Below are positions 45,165-54,410 of a stretch of DNA of 64,000 nucleotides, in pieces (positions within the stretch are counted from its first letter, which is position 1; the number at the start of each line of letters is the position of its first letter). The DNA comes from Luteibacter sp. OK325 (GTDB taxonomy: Bacteria > Pseudomonadota > Gammaproteobacteria > Xanthomonadales > Rhodanobacteraceae). The notes beneath the pieces were generated by a model. It ran no database searches, was not told the origin of the DNA, and saw only the letters and a list, made by a program, of their open reading frames with translations. Location of the stretch: contig NZ_QAOX01000001.1 in assembly GCF_003050935.1 (NCBI RefSeq), positions 744,001 through 808,000 on the forward strand. Direction: 5' to 3'. The translations under genes were made by a program, and so were the position numbers.

Positions 45165-47320
45165 TTGTCGTCGTCCGATGGTGCGTTATCGAGAGGCGGC
45201 GGCACGACTTCGCCAGCCACCCCCATGTCACGGCTATCGACGGCAGGGCGCGGAACCGCAGGCTCGGTGTGAAGGACATCTCCGCCTTGGAGATCCAGGT
45301 CGCGTTGCACGACAACCGCATCCGATCTCGGGACATCGCTCGAGATCGCGGTCCGGTCGTTCATCAACGGCATCGGCGGGCTGGAATCGCTCGACCTCAA
45401 CGTGGCGGGTTGAGCGGTCGCCGCGCTAATGTCGTCGTTACCGGGGACGTCACTCGCAGCAGTTTTCAGCCCACTAGCCTGACCAGTCGAGGTCAGTTGT
45501 CCGTCGTCCCCGAGCGCCGCCAGCACATTCGTACTACCGGGCCGATCAGTCGAAGCCAGTACATCCGGAGTAGTTTCGACAGCGGGTAAGAGCGACGTCG
45601 GCACGCTCTCAATCACCTGCAAGGGCTCCGCTCTCTGCTGCGCCACCAGGGACGAACTACCGGGCGTCGTATCGACCTGCTGGCGCAAGTCCGAGGGCTG
45701 CGTGATGGTGGCATCCGTGATGGAAGAACTTTGCAAAGCATCGTGCACAGAGCGATCGACCCGTTGCTCGTCTGCCGTCACCACATCATCGACCGTTGGA
45801 TTCGCATGCTGCGCACCCGTGGAGAGGTGCGGGAGATCGGCGACATGGGACGGCGGCGAGCCGGCCGGTAGGTCAACGCTATTCGATAGAGCACCGTTTC
45901 GGGACGCCTCGATCGCACCGAGCTCAGCCTCGTAATCGGGCGTCGAAGCCGCTTCGTGGATGAACGTCGATGCGCTGCCATCCCGAGCGGCCACTGCGTC
46001 TGGCGCGTCTTCCATTGGAACCTCACGCACGTGCGGGCCAGAGCCAACGGTTCGCCCCTCCCGCGCAGAGGTCGGACGGATGCCGGCGGCGTCTTCGCCG
46101 GCCCGTAGCGGCGAATGCTTATCGCCGGCACTCGACGACGAAAATGCTTCCACGCCGTGCGTGCTGGCAAATACGCTTCCGCTAAGGGAATGCCGATAGG
46201 AGTCCGCAGTTCGTGTGACTCCGAAGGGGTCGGATCCCGAAGTGACATGGAAAGCATCCCCGGGTCCGCCCGTGGCCGCGGCAGATCGCTGCACGGCATC
46301 CATGACTGAGCCCGGACGATTCATACCGCCATTTGCATTGTCTCCATGATTGGCACTTGGAAGAGCGTTCATGGCTGACGCCCACACCGCACTCCCGCCG
46401 GTTGCAATCGCATGACCGGCCATGGTGGCGGTGCCTGTGAACAAACCGAGCGGCGAGCCCGTGACAAGGGTGTAGAGGAGTTGCGGAACTCGTATCGACA
46501 GTACCAACGTCAGAGTCAGCGCGGCCAACAGACTGCCGAGATAGGTGAACTGGCCCGGCGTCGGATCGCCGCCCGACGCGCCGTTGTACGTGTCGATGAG
46601 CCCTGATGCGACGGTGCCGATAAAGCTAAGTGCCAACAGCGCGACACCTACGGCAAGCACGTGTTTGTAGTAGCTCACCGCAATCGACGATGTCCAACGC
46701 GCGCCACCGAATCCGAGAAGAAAAATTCCTGCGTAGGAGAGCATCCAGCCCATGACAAGCGCGACGAGGAACTGTGCCGCCATAAGCGCGGAGGCAAGAA
46801 GCACGAGAATCGCCATGACGCCGGCCAGAAGCTGGTCTTCAGCATCGGCGCCATGCGTCTCCTCGATCACCCTATAAAATACGTTGAGGCCCCTGGAGAG
46901 TATTGCGGACGCATTGGAGCGAAAGGTCGCGTCTAGCTCGCTACCGTTCGACATCTGAAAGAACGACGACATGATGACCCTTACGAAGTCGCCACCACCG
47001 CCACGGGAGCTCGCATTGTCGAGGAACCAGAAGAAGGTGCCCGTCAACAACACAAATCGGAGCATCTCCATCAGCAGTTCTCCGATATCCTGCCGGACAA
47101 TCAGCATTCCCAGGGTCCATACAAGGCTGATCGATGCGAGGGCCCAGAACAGTTTTCGGGCAGCGTCCAGTATCTGGTCTGCCGGCACGATGCCTTCGAA
47201 CCTCTGCCATACCGCGTCGATCATCTCCGCTCCCTCGATCGGATTCGCGAGGGCCTTCGGGGCGACGACGACGAGCAGGACGGCGAACGCTATGAACCGC
47301 GCGAGTGTTCGTGAGTACAT
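45161..47320 (-). CDS. trbL: TrbL/VirB6 polytopic channel protein with a long hydrophilic tail
   Basis: 719 residues: a signal-like N-terminus, then about six helices up to residue 330 (KLFWALASISLVWTLGMLIV, MAAQFLVALVMGWMLSYAGI, and PGQFTYLGSLLAALTLTLVL). Residues ~335-719 are Ser/Thr/Asp-rich, low-complexity and without membrane segments. TrbL of IncP plasmids is about 530 residues, so this tail is unusually long, as in extended VirB6 proteins. It forms the inner-membrane channel. The gap to trbJ is 88 bases. Confidence 0.9.
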   Translation of the reverse strand: MYSRTLARFIAFAVLLVVVAPKALANPIEGAEMIDAVWQRFEGIVPADQILDAARKLFWALASISLVWTLGMLIVRQDIGELLMEMLRFVLLTGTFFWFLDNASSRGGGGDFVRVIMSSFFQMSNGSELDATFRSNASAILSRGLNVFYRVIEETHGADAEDQLLAGVMAILVLLASALMAAQFLVALVMGWMLSYAGIFLLGFGGARWTSSIAVSYYKHVLAVGVALLALSFIGTVASGLIDTYNGASGGDPTPGQFTYLGSLLAALTLTLVLSIRVPQLLYTLVTGSPLGLFTGTATMAGHAIATGGSAVWASAMNALPSANHGDNANGGMNRPGSVMDAVQRSAAATGGPGDAFHVTSGSDPFGVTRTADSYRHSLSGSVFASTHGVEAFSSSSAGDKHSPLRAGEDAAGIRPTSAREGRTVGSGPHVREVPMEDAPDAVAARDGSASTFIHEAASTPDYEAELGAIEASRNGALSNSVDLPAGSPPSHVADLPHLSTGAQHANPTVDDVVTADEQRVDRSVHDALQSSSITDATITQPSDLRQQVDTTPGSSSLVAQQRAEPLQVIESVPTSLLPAVETTPDVLASTDRPGSTNVLAALGDDGQLTSTGQASGLKTAASDVPGNDDISAATAQPATLRSSDSSPPMPLMNDRTAISSDVPRSDAVVVQRDLDLQGGDVLHTEPAVPRPAVDSRDMGVAGEVVPPPLDNAPSDDDK

Positions 47321-47408
47321 TTAACTCTGCTATGCGAAGTAGGAAGGATCAAATCAACTAACGTCAGGTAAATCGTCGCCACGACGGCGGGTCCGTCGTG
47401 GCTAGCCA

Positions 47409-48203
47409 TCAGTACTTCGGGCGTGGCGCGACGCTTTGATTTGCCGCCGTCCCGAGGCCCGCGCGCATGTGCTTGCTAACGGCGATGGCGCGCGCATCCT
47501 TCTCGGCAGCAACCTGCGCCTCGGCTGCACGAGCAGCCTCTGAAACAACCATCATCGACCGTAACTTCATCATCTGATGCACCTGCGTGCTCGCCAAAGC
47601 ATTCGCAACCTGGAGCTGATGTCCCTGGCCCTGTCCTTCCTTGATCCTGGCGGAGAGACTTCCGAGCTGAGTGAACTCACTTCCGATCGCCTCCCGCTCG
47701 AGATTGACCGACGAAACCAGCGCGTCATTGGCCGCTTTCCTGGATCGCGAGCCCTCGAATGCCACGTTGTCTTTGTATCCACCTTCGGGGAAATCCCCGA
47801 ACCCATCTGCATCCCGGTAGTAAGCGGTGTATTTCTCGACGGAATTATTATTCAGGATATCTTTCAGCTTGCCTTGGATCAGCTTAGGTATCGGAATGAT
47901 CTCGCCGCCGTTGTTGAATATCCACGTGAAACTGGCATCGATCGCGTAATTGTTCTCATAGCTCAACTGAACACTCTTGTTGACTTCAAGTGTGCTTTTA
48001 TTGATTTCAAGCGTGTTGTAGTTAACTGTTCCCTTGTCAGTGTTGTGAAGCTCGTCCTTGATCAACTTAAGCTGGACCAGACTTAACTTGTTGACGACGA
48101 AGTTCGGAATGTCAAAGACAAGCATGGCCTGCGCAGGCAATGCCGTCGCCACGGACGCAGCGAGAGTGAAGCAGCGGATGGCTGCTTTTGTTTTTTCCTT
48201 CAT
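47409..48203 (-). CDS. trbJ: TrbJ/VirB5-like type IV secretion pilus component
   Basis: 264 residues from the ATG at 48203 (GGAG upstream), with signal MKEKTKAAIRCFTLAASVAT ending near AQA. The frame is also open from a TTG at 48278, but this would add a polyproline stretch before the signal. The mature start MLVFDIPNFVVNKLSLVQLK fits TrbJ, and long helices at 180-250 (QLGSLSARIKEGQGQGHQLQ) are VirB5-like. This gene is visibly AT-richer than its neighbours. It sits after trbI, not after trbE as in IncP plasmids. Confidence 0.8.
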   Translation of the reverse strand: MKEKTKAAIRCFTLAASVATALPAQAMLVFDIPNFVVNKLSLVQLKLIKDELHNTDKGTVNYNTLEINKSTLEVNKSVQLSYENNYAIDASFTWIFNNGGEIIPIPKLIQGKLKDILNNNSVEKYTAYYRDADGFGDFPEGGYKDNVAFEGSRSRKAANDALVSSVNLEREAIGSEFTQLGSLSARIKEGQGQGHQLQVANALASTQVHQMMKLRSMMVVSEAARAAEAQVAAEKDARAIAVSKHMRAGLGTAANQSVAPRPKY

Positions 48204-48246
48204 GATGAAGCTCCAGGTTCTCTTGCCGGACGGGCCGGTCAGTGGC

Positions 48247-48267
48247 GGTGGTGGTGGTGGTGGTGGT
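48247..48267. repeat. (GGT)7 trinucleotide repeat between trbI and trbJ
   Basis: Seven perfect GGT units on the plus strand (ACC on the mRNA) lie in the 71-base gap between the trbI stop and the trbJ ATG. A change of unit number would alter the spacing but not the main reading frame. Confidence 0.9.
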
Positions 48268-48274
48268 GGAATGT

Positions 48275-49540
48275 TCAATAGTCGAAGGGCAGATAAGGCC
48301 TATCGAACGTGAGGTCTTTGACGGCTGTTACGTTGAAGCGATAGCCCGGTCGAATCTTCAACGTCGGAGCGATATCCAGATTGCGCTCGATCATCTTCGA
48401 CGCCACTTCACCGATCTGCTGGGCAGTGGTCTGGCTTAGCGTTGCGGCATTCGATGAGCCATAGGGATCGTTCTCCGGACTGACGCGAGAGGATGTCAGG
48501 CCCGCTGCGATACCCGACATGAGAATGGCCGAGCCGAACACGCGGACGTAGTGACGATCGACCTGATCCTCGAAGCCGGCATATCCCGCGCTGTCCGCGC
48601 CACCCATTGAACCGATGTCGAAAGCCTTGCCGTCAGGGAAGACAATGCGCTGCCATGCCACGAGCACTCGCGATTGCCCCATCACCACGTTGTGGCTGTA
48701 GCGACCGACCAGCTTGGAGCCTTGCGGAATGAGCCGGTGTCGCCCGGTCGGCGTGTCGAAGACGTCCTGCGAGATTTGTGCGGTGATTTGCCCCGGCAGG
48801 TCGGAGTTGATGCCGGATATCATCGTCGCGGGGATGACCGACCCGGCGCGCAGTTCGTAAGCCGTGCGCGGAGTCTCGACGTCCGAGTCGAGGAGCCAGC
48901 GATCCTGCCTCTTACCATCAGCCCCGTGCGCCCGATCGAACTTCGAATAATCACCGTCGGCCGCGACAGGCACGCGCTGGTCCCGCGGCAGATCTCCCAA
49001 CGAGTCGTCGTCCAGGTCGGATTTCTTTTCCTTCTTGTCCACTTGCGGGGTGACGGAGGCGTCTGTCAACTTGCCGATACCCGTCTTCGCATGGGTGGCC
49101 GTCTGGAACAGCTTCATGCGCTCCCTGGCCGCCTGGTCAGGTTCAGCCCTTACGATTCCCACGGCGGCGGTAGCGTCACCTGGAACGGGCGGAGAATCAG
49201 GGTCTGCCACGCGCGCAACGGGAAACGATCGCATGCGGTCTGCATCCGCATCGGGCACCAGGCCGGCCAAGGCTCCATTTGCGAGCATCTGATCGAGCAC
49301 CTGACTGTTCTCAGGGAGCATCCCGGCACTTACCGCCGGTTCGGCTTCCTCCTGTTCGCCCCGCTGTGACGCCACCATTGCAACGAGAATCACGAACACG
49401 ACGAGCACGCCGCCAACAATGAGCAGCGGAACGTTGTTCACGCGGCGGACGCCCGACGGAGCCTCGCTGGAGTGCGTAACCAGCTCGACATCCGGACTCG
49501 TGTCGCCTGGCTCCGGCTGGGGCTTCTCCACGCCACTCAC
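48275..49540 (-). CDS. trbI: TrbI/VirB10 envelope-spanning core protein
   Basis: 421 residues from a GTG at 49540 overlapping the trbH stop; a second GTG at 49531 has GGGAG upstream and is also possible. One helix at about 40-62 (NVPLLIVGGVLVVFVILVAM), a Pro/Asp-rich periplasmic linker, and the conserved VirB10 barrel domain: ELRAGSVIPATMISGINSDL, RHRLIPQGSKLVGRYSHNV and LVAWQRIVFPDGKAF. It connects the inner and outer membrane complexes and senses ATPase energy. Confidence 0.93.
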   Translation of the reverse strand: MSGVEKPQPEPGDTSPDVELVTHSSEAPSGVRRVNNVPLLIVGGVLVVFVILVAMVASQRGEQEEAEPAVSAGMLPENSQVLDQMLANGALAGLVPDADADRMRSFPVARVADPDSPPVPGDATAAVGIVRAEPDQAARERMKLFQTATHAKTGIGKLTDASVTPQVDKKEKKSDLDDDSLGDLPRDQRVPVAADGDYSKFDRAHGADGKRQDRWLLDSDVETPRTAYELRAGSVIPATMISGINSDLPGQITAQISQDVFDTPTGRHRLIPQGSKLVGRYSHNVVMGQSRVLVAWQRIVFPDGKAFDIGSMGGADSAGYAGFEDQVDRHYVRVFGSAILMSGIAAGLTSSRVSPENDPYGSSNAATLSQTTAQQIGEVASKMIERNLDIAPTLKIRPGYRFNVTAVKDLTFDRPYLPFDY

Positions 49541-49944
49541 TCCCGCCGCGCCCAGGCACCACCTGAGTAGGCGGTAGCCCCATCGAGAACCCAAAGGCGG
49601 GAGAGCTCCGTATCGCCAACGTGCACCGTGACCCGATACATGTTTCCCTCTAGCGGATCGACCCGGCAATCGAAAGCTTTACCACGCCCGACAGAGACCG
49701 CGACGGGAAAGCCCTTCGCTCGCAGTGCGGCCATCAACGCAGCGTCGAACGAGCCAGTCATGGCCCGTGATGGCACCAGGGTGGTGTCGGCCGCCTCGAA
49801 GATCCTGCTCATGCCATCGGCAACATCTTCGACGACGGCGCGACGCAGTGGATCGCGGTCGGCCATAGCGATCCTGGGCGACACCGGGACGCATCCTGTA
49901 AGCAAGGCTGTGTTCATCAGGACGAGGAGATGCGACCGCCTCAT
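49537..49944 (-). CDS. trbH: TrbH/VirB7-like lipoprotein
   Basis: 135 residues with lipobox LLTGC (Cys18) after a short signal. The remainder is soluble, with FEAADTTLVPSRAMTGSFDA as a TrbH-like part. The position between trbG and trbI matches the IncP order, and it overlaps both neighbours by 4 bases. VirB7-type lipoproteins anchor the VirB9-VirB10 core in the outer membrane. Sequence similarity to TrbH is modest; the context carries most of the assignment. Confidence 0.75.
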   Translation of the reverse strand: MRRSHLLVLMNTALLTGCVPVSPRIAMADRDPLRRAVVEDVADGMSRIFEAADTTLVPSRAMTGSFDAALMAALRAKGFPVAVSVGRGKAFDCRVDPLEGNMYRVTVHVGDTELSRLWVLDGATAYSGGAWARRE

Positions 49945-50834
49945 CGACGCCTCTCGATCGTGATCTTTCGCTGACCCAGGCCTACGCCAGCCACGAGCAC
50001 TGCCTTCTCGAACAACGTGTCGACAATGTAACGTCCATCCTGGACGCGGTAGTTGACCATCACCTCTTCGTCCTTCTTGAACATACTTCCGCTCTCGCGG
50101 ATCACCAGTAGGGTCGGTGCCTCGCCTTGCGAGAAGGTGGATGGCATCTCGATGATCGTCTTCACGCCATCGTTGTAGACCCGCGACGGTTTGAAAGGCG
50201 CATTGCCGTTCACCCGGTAGGCGAAGTCAAGGTTGCCCAGATACTCATTCTTCGCCGCACTACCCTTCCGTGCCTGCCGGGAAGCTGCCTGCTTCTTCAC
50301 TGCAGCCCACTTCGATACCGCGGATTCCGGGTATGAGAAGGCCACGCGCGGCATGTATTCGGTGCGGTGAGATCGCAGCCGAAGGTGATAAGTGCGCCGA
50401 TTGGTGGTAACCATCAACGACGTTTCCAGGCCCACGTCCAACGGCTTGATCACGAGGTGCTGGATAGCATCGTCACCGCCACCCGACAGTGCCGGCTCAA
50501 CCAGCCAGCGAACGGCGTCGCCCAGATTGACTGAACTCACCTGCTCACCGGGCTGCAGCTCGACGTCGCACACCTGAAGCACGGCGCAGACAATGCTCGG
50601 CTGCGACTGGCCGAAGAGGAAGCGGATGGTGCCATCGGGTCCCGGCACCGGCTTGACCGACGCCGACGTGCTGGCAACCCACTTGCGCGAGATGTCGAGC
50701 CCAGCCTTCTCCTGCTCGGTGAGCCTGGGATTGTCGGTGGAGAAGAATTGATTGGCGAGTTCCGTCTCGGTGGTGGCGGACGCGGTGCCCACCACAAGCG
50801 TCGCCAATGCGGCGACGAAAAAGGTTGTTTTCAT
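49941..50834 (-). CDS. trbG: TrbG/VirB9 outer-membrane core protein
   Basis: 297 residues from the ATG at 50834; earlier in-frame codons lack a signal sequence. Signal MKTTFFVAALATLVVGTASA. N-terminal domain about 65-180 (GTIRFLFGQSQPSIVCAVLQ, SLMVTTNRRTYHLRLRSHR) and C-terminal VirB9 domain about 190-297 (FKPSRVYNDGVKTIIEMPS, and VNYRVQDGRYIVDTLFEKAV). It forms the outer ring with TrbH and TrbI. Confidence 0.93.
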   Translation of the reverse strand: MKTTFFVAALATLVVGTASATTETELANQFFSTDNPRLTEQEKAGLDISRKWVASTSASVKPVPGPDGTIRFLFGQSQPSIVCAVLQVCDVELQPGEQVSSVNLGDAVRWLVEPALSGGGDDAIQHLVIKPLDVGLETSLMVTTNRRTYHLRLRSHRTEYMPRVAFSYPESAVSKWAAVKKQAASRQARKGSAAKNEYLGNLDFAYRVNGNAPFKPSRVYNDGVKTIIEMPSTFSQGEAPTLLVIRESGSMFKKDEEVMVNYRVQDGRYIVDTLFEKAVLVAGVGLGQRKITIERRR

Positions 50835-50847
50835 TGGACGTGCTCTG

Positions 50848-51567
50848 TCAAAACTGCTTCGACCAGGAATAGTCGGAAATGTAGATACCCATGGGGTTGA
50901 GGCGGATCTGGTCATCGGACGCGTCCGGCGGTACGGCATTGCTGTTCACGTTGAGCAGTGCCCGCATGCGATACGGCTTGCCCATGATCTCGCCCTTGCG
51001 AGTCCGCTGCGTCTCAATCCAGTCAACCTGCCAGGTGGTCGAGGTCTGCGGGATGGCGGAGACGATCTCCACGTTGACCGTCTGCTTCTCCGCTCGCTTG
51101 AACGGATTGGTGTCGGGCGTGCCATTGAGATATGCCGTCATCTTTCGGGTCGAGACGCTGCCCGATCCCATCAGGGCATACACCTTGAAGATCGCCCGCC
51201 GCTGCATAGCGATATCCGGCGTGACCGTACGTGCGTTGACGATGAACTCCGCCACCGAGGCACGAACGATGCGCTGGTCGACCTTGCTTGCCTCTGACGC
51301 AGGAGCGACGGCCATCGCCTCGCCCAGCGCGTTCACCTCGACCACGTAGGGCACGAACTTGGACTGGCTGCCGATGTACACCACGCCGCCGACGGCGGCG
51401 AAGGCGACCAACATGCTGATGAGTGCCATGGCCTGCCAGAGCGTGCGCGAAGCAATGAGGCTGCCGACGTGCGAGTTCCAGCTACGCCTGGCGTTGAGAT
51501 ACGGATGGGGAGTCCCCAATGGTGCGGGGGCCGGGCGTGGCCTCACTTTCTTCTTCTTGATGCTCAT
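50848..51567 (-). CDS. trbF: TrbF/VirB8 inner-membrane assembly protein
   Basis: 239 residues: a basic cytoplasmic N-terminus (MSIKKKKVRPRP), one helix at about 44-66 (LWQAMALISMLVAFAAVGGV), then a periplasmic NTF2-like domain with VDWIETQRTRKGEIMGKPYR. It nucleates assembly of the channel. Gaps of 3 bases to trbE and 13 bases to trbG. Confidence 0.93.
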   Translation of the reverse strand: MSIKKKKVRPRPAPAPLGTPHPYLNARRSWNSHVGSLIASRTLWQAMALISMLVAFAAVGGVVYIGSQSKFVPYVVEVNALGEAMAVAPASEASKVDQRIVRASVAEFIVNARTVTPDIAMQRRAIFKVYALMGSGSVSTRKMTAYLNGTPDTNPFKRAEKQTVNVEIVSAIPQTSTTWQVDWIETQRTRKGEIMGKPYRMRALLNVNSNAVPPDASDDQIRLNPMGIYISDYSWSKQF

Positions 51568-51570
51568 TGA

Positions 51571-54102
51571 TCAGACTCCGTAATCGGCGAGTAGCAGGCC
51601 CTTGAGCTGCAGCCAGTCATGTACCCAAGCCTCACCGTAGCGGGCCTCCAGCGTGCGGATGGTGGCAATGGATTCCTTGTCGGTATTACCGATAAAGGCC
51701 AGCGCGAGGGGACCGAGCGCGAGGTCGTAGAGCCGGCGCCCCTTGTCCGACACGTAGTAGTAGTGGCGCTTCTGTACCGCCGTGGCGAGGATCTCGATCT
51801 GCCGGGTGTTCAGGCCCATGCGTCGGTAAAGCGCCGCCGCATCGTCGTCCCGGGCGAAGGGATTCGGCAGGAATATCTTCGTCGCCGTCGACTCCACGAT
51901 CACATCGAGGATGCCTGAGTTCGCCGCATCGGACAGGCTCTGGGTCGCCATGATGACCAGGCAGTTCGATTTACGAAGTACCTTCAGCCACTCACGAATC
52001 TTCGCGCGGAATACCGGGTGCCCGAGCATCAGCCAGGCCTCGTCGAGAATGATCGCCGCAGGTTGCCCCTTGAGCGAGGACTCGATGCGGCGGAACAGGT
52101 AGAGAAGAACCGGAAGCGCGAACTTGTCGCCGAGGTTCAGAAGATCCTCGATCTCGAAAACCGCAAAGTCCGACAGGCGCAAACCATCGACCGACGCGTC
52201 CAGAAGATGACCCATCGCGCCGTCGGCCGTGTAGATCTTCAACGCCTCGCGAATCGATTCATCCTGAATCATCAGAACGAACTCGGACAATGTCGTGGCA
52301 CCCGAGTGATGCATCGACAGGATTGCATTGCCAATCTCATTGCGCTGCGCCGGTGTCGTCTGCACACCATTGAGCGCAAGCATCGAGTCGATCCACTCCA
52401 TCGCCCATCCACGATCGGACTTGTTCTCGAGGAACTGCAACGGACAGAACGCGAGCGTGTCGTCGTCGCCCGCCACATCGAAATGCAGGCCTCCGCAAGC
52501 CTTGACCAGTGGATAGAGGGAACGTCCCTTGTCGAAGCAATACAGCGACATGCCCTCGTAACGGCGCAATTGCGCAGCGAGCATGCCGAGATGCGTCGAT
52601 TTACCCGCGCCCGTCGGACCGAAGATGAAGGTGTGGCCCAGGTCGTTCACGTGCAGGTTGAGACGGAAAGGCGTCGCACCCTGGGTCACGCACTGCATCA
52701 ACGGTGGCGAGTTCGGCGGATACATGGGGCACGGGGCGTGTGCCTGCCCCGTCCAGATCGTGGTGCTCGGCAGTAGATCGGCCAAGTTCAACGTATTGAT
52801 CTGCGGACGGCGAACGTTCTCCACGCCGTGACCTGGAAAGCTGCCCAACAGGGCGTCCATCGTATTGACCGTTTCGACCCGCGCGGCAAAACCACGAGAG
52901 TTGATCGCCTTCTCGATCTGGCGAACAGACCGCTCCAGTCGCGAGCGGTCTTCGTCCGAAACGACAACGACGCTGGTAAAGAACCCCTGGGCGACGAGGC
53001 CGCTGTTGATCTCGGCGATCGCCGCCTCTGCATCCTTCATCATTGAAAGCGCGTCGTAGTTGACCGAACCGGTATTGGTCTGAAAGATCTGGTCGAAGAA
53101 GCCGCGCACCTTCTGCCGCCACTTCTTGCGGAACTTCTCCATCTGCTTCAGCGCCTCATGTGGGTCCATGAAGATGAAGCGATTCGACCAGCGATACTCG
53201 CTAGGGAGTTCCGCAAGCGAAGCGAGAACTCCGGGGTAGGATTCCAGCGGAAATCCTTCTATCGCCACCACCTGAACGAAACGTCGGCCGATGCGCGGCG
53301 CAACACCCGCCCAGATCTCCTGACCGCCGATGAGACCATCGATGTAGATCGGGTTGTCCGGTAGCAGTATCGGATGGTCAAGCCCGGTCACGCAGAACTG
53401 CAACCAACGCAGGAAGTCGTCGTGCGTCTGCTTTCGACCTTCCTCTGTGTCACTGACATGACCCTTGAGTCGCGTCATGCGAAACACGCTGGACAGCCTG
53501 TTCTCCAACCCGCGGCACTCTCGCTGGAAGTCGCCGATCAGGCTGCGCGTCTGCTCGGTGCTTCCGGCGACCTCCGAGTCATCATCGAACATCATCTCGA
53601 CGAACTTGCGCTGGGCTATTTGCGGCGGAAAGTAGGTGAGGGTCATCACGAGGTATCCCTCGTAGGTCGTGCCCAGGCTACGGAACAGACGGCGGCGCTC
53701 CTCGTCCATCGCGGCCGAGACCGGGTCCGGGAAGTGGGAGGTCGAGGCGTCCGCGTACCCGTTTGCCGGACGGCGCACCGCGTCAACGTGGAGCATCCAG
53801 CCATTGCCCAGTCGCGACATGGCCTGATTCACTCGCATGGAAGCCGTCTCGCGCTGCTCATCCGTGCTACTTGCCGCGTCATCGCCTTCAAACATCCAGG
53901 CGGCCATGAAGGCGCCGTTCTTGCAAACGATCACCCCATCGTCGGCGACGGCGGCGTAGTTGAGCAGGTCCGCTACCGCCTGGCCATGCGGCCGGCGGAA
54001 GTCCAGCTTCGGCTCCGCATCGAGACGACGGATACTCGCGATCAACAAGAGAGCGAGGACAGCCGTGATGATCGCCATCCCCGAGATGATCCAGACCATC
54101 AT
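51571..54102 (-). CDS. trbE: TrbE/VirB4 secretion ATPase
   Basis: 843 residues: an N-terminal membrane segment (1-24), the CagE/TrbE N-terminal domain, and the AAA+ ATPase with Walker A GPTGAGKST at 496-504. Walker B AAIILDEAWLMLGHPVF lies near 690, and IMATQSLSDAANS is a sensor-like motif. All are intact, so the enzyme should be active. It powers substrate transfer and pilus biogenesis. ATGA overlap with trbD. Confidence 0.96.
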   Translation of the reverse strand: MMVWIISGMAIITAVLALLLIASIRRLDAEPKLDFRRPHGQAVADLLNYAAVADDGVIVCKNGAFMAAWMFEGDDAASSTDEQRETASMRVNQAMSRLGNGWMLHVDAVRRPANGYADASTSHFPDPVSAAMDEERRRLFRSLGTTYEGYLVMTLTYFPPQIAQRKFVEMMFDDDSEVAGSTEQTRSLIGDFQRECRGLENRLSSVFRMTRLKGHVSDTEEGRKQTHDDFLRWLQFCVTGLDHPILLPDNPIYIDGLIGGQEIWAGVAPRIGRRFVQVVAIEGFPLESYPGVLASLAELPSEYRWSNRFIFMDPHEALKQMEKFRKKWRQKVRGFFDQIFQTNTGSVNYDALSMMKDAEAAIAEINSGLVAQGFFTSVVVVSDEDRSRLERSVRQIEKAINSRGFAARVETVNTMDALLGSFPGHGVENVRRPQINTLNLADLLPSTTIWTGQAHAPCPMYPPNSPPLMQCVTQGATPFRLNLHVNDLGHTFIFGPTGAGKSTHLGMLAAQLRRYEGMSLYCFDKGRSLYPLVKACGGLHFDVAGDDDTLAFCPLQFLENKSDRGWAMEWIDSMLALNGVQTTPAQRNEIGNAILSMHHSGATTLSEFVLMIQDESIREALKIYTADGAMGHLLDASVDGLRLSDFAVFEIEDLLNLGDKFALPVLLYLFRRIESSLKGQPAAIILDEAWLMLGHPVFRAKIREWLKVLRKSNCLVIMATQSLSDAANSGILDVIVESTATKIFLPNPFARDDDAAALYRRMGLNTRQIEILATAVQKRHYYYVSDKGRRLYDLALGPLALAFIGNTDKESIATIRTLEARYGEAWVHDWLQLKGLLLADYGV

Positions 54103-54410
54103 CGGTACTGCCTCTCCTCCGCCGGTCCGTTTTCACGGAACGGCGTCGAGCGCGGTGCGTAGTACTTCCGGTAAAGGCGCTGGCGAAGGTACACAAATCG
54201 CATCTTGGGGTCGGCTTTCGCCATCAGACGAAAGACCTGAAGGGCGACTACCCACATGGCCACCCCGAAGATGCCGGCCTTGATGTCGTGCGCCGAGAAG
54301 ATCAAGGCGCCGGCAAGTAGTCCGGTGAACAGAACCAGCTCGCGGTCGCCGCCCATTAAAAGATTGTCGCGGTTACCCGCACGACGGATGGGTACGGTTC
54401 GAGTCGCCAT
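54099..54410 (-). CDS. trbD: TrbD/VirB3 membrane protein
   Basis: 103 residues with two adjacent helices (about 20-60; VLFTGLLAGALIFSAHDIKA) and a basic C-terminus (YLRQRLYRKYYAPR) typical of VirB3/TrbD. It works with the VirB4-type ATPase next to it. Its start overlaps the trbC stop by 1 base (TGATG). Confidence 0.9.
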   Translation of the reverse strand: MATRTVPIRRAGNRDNLLMGGDRELVLFTGLLAGALIFSAHDIKAGIFGVAMWVVALQVFRLMAKADPKMRFVYLRQRLYRKYYAPRSTPFRENGPAEERQYR

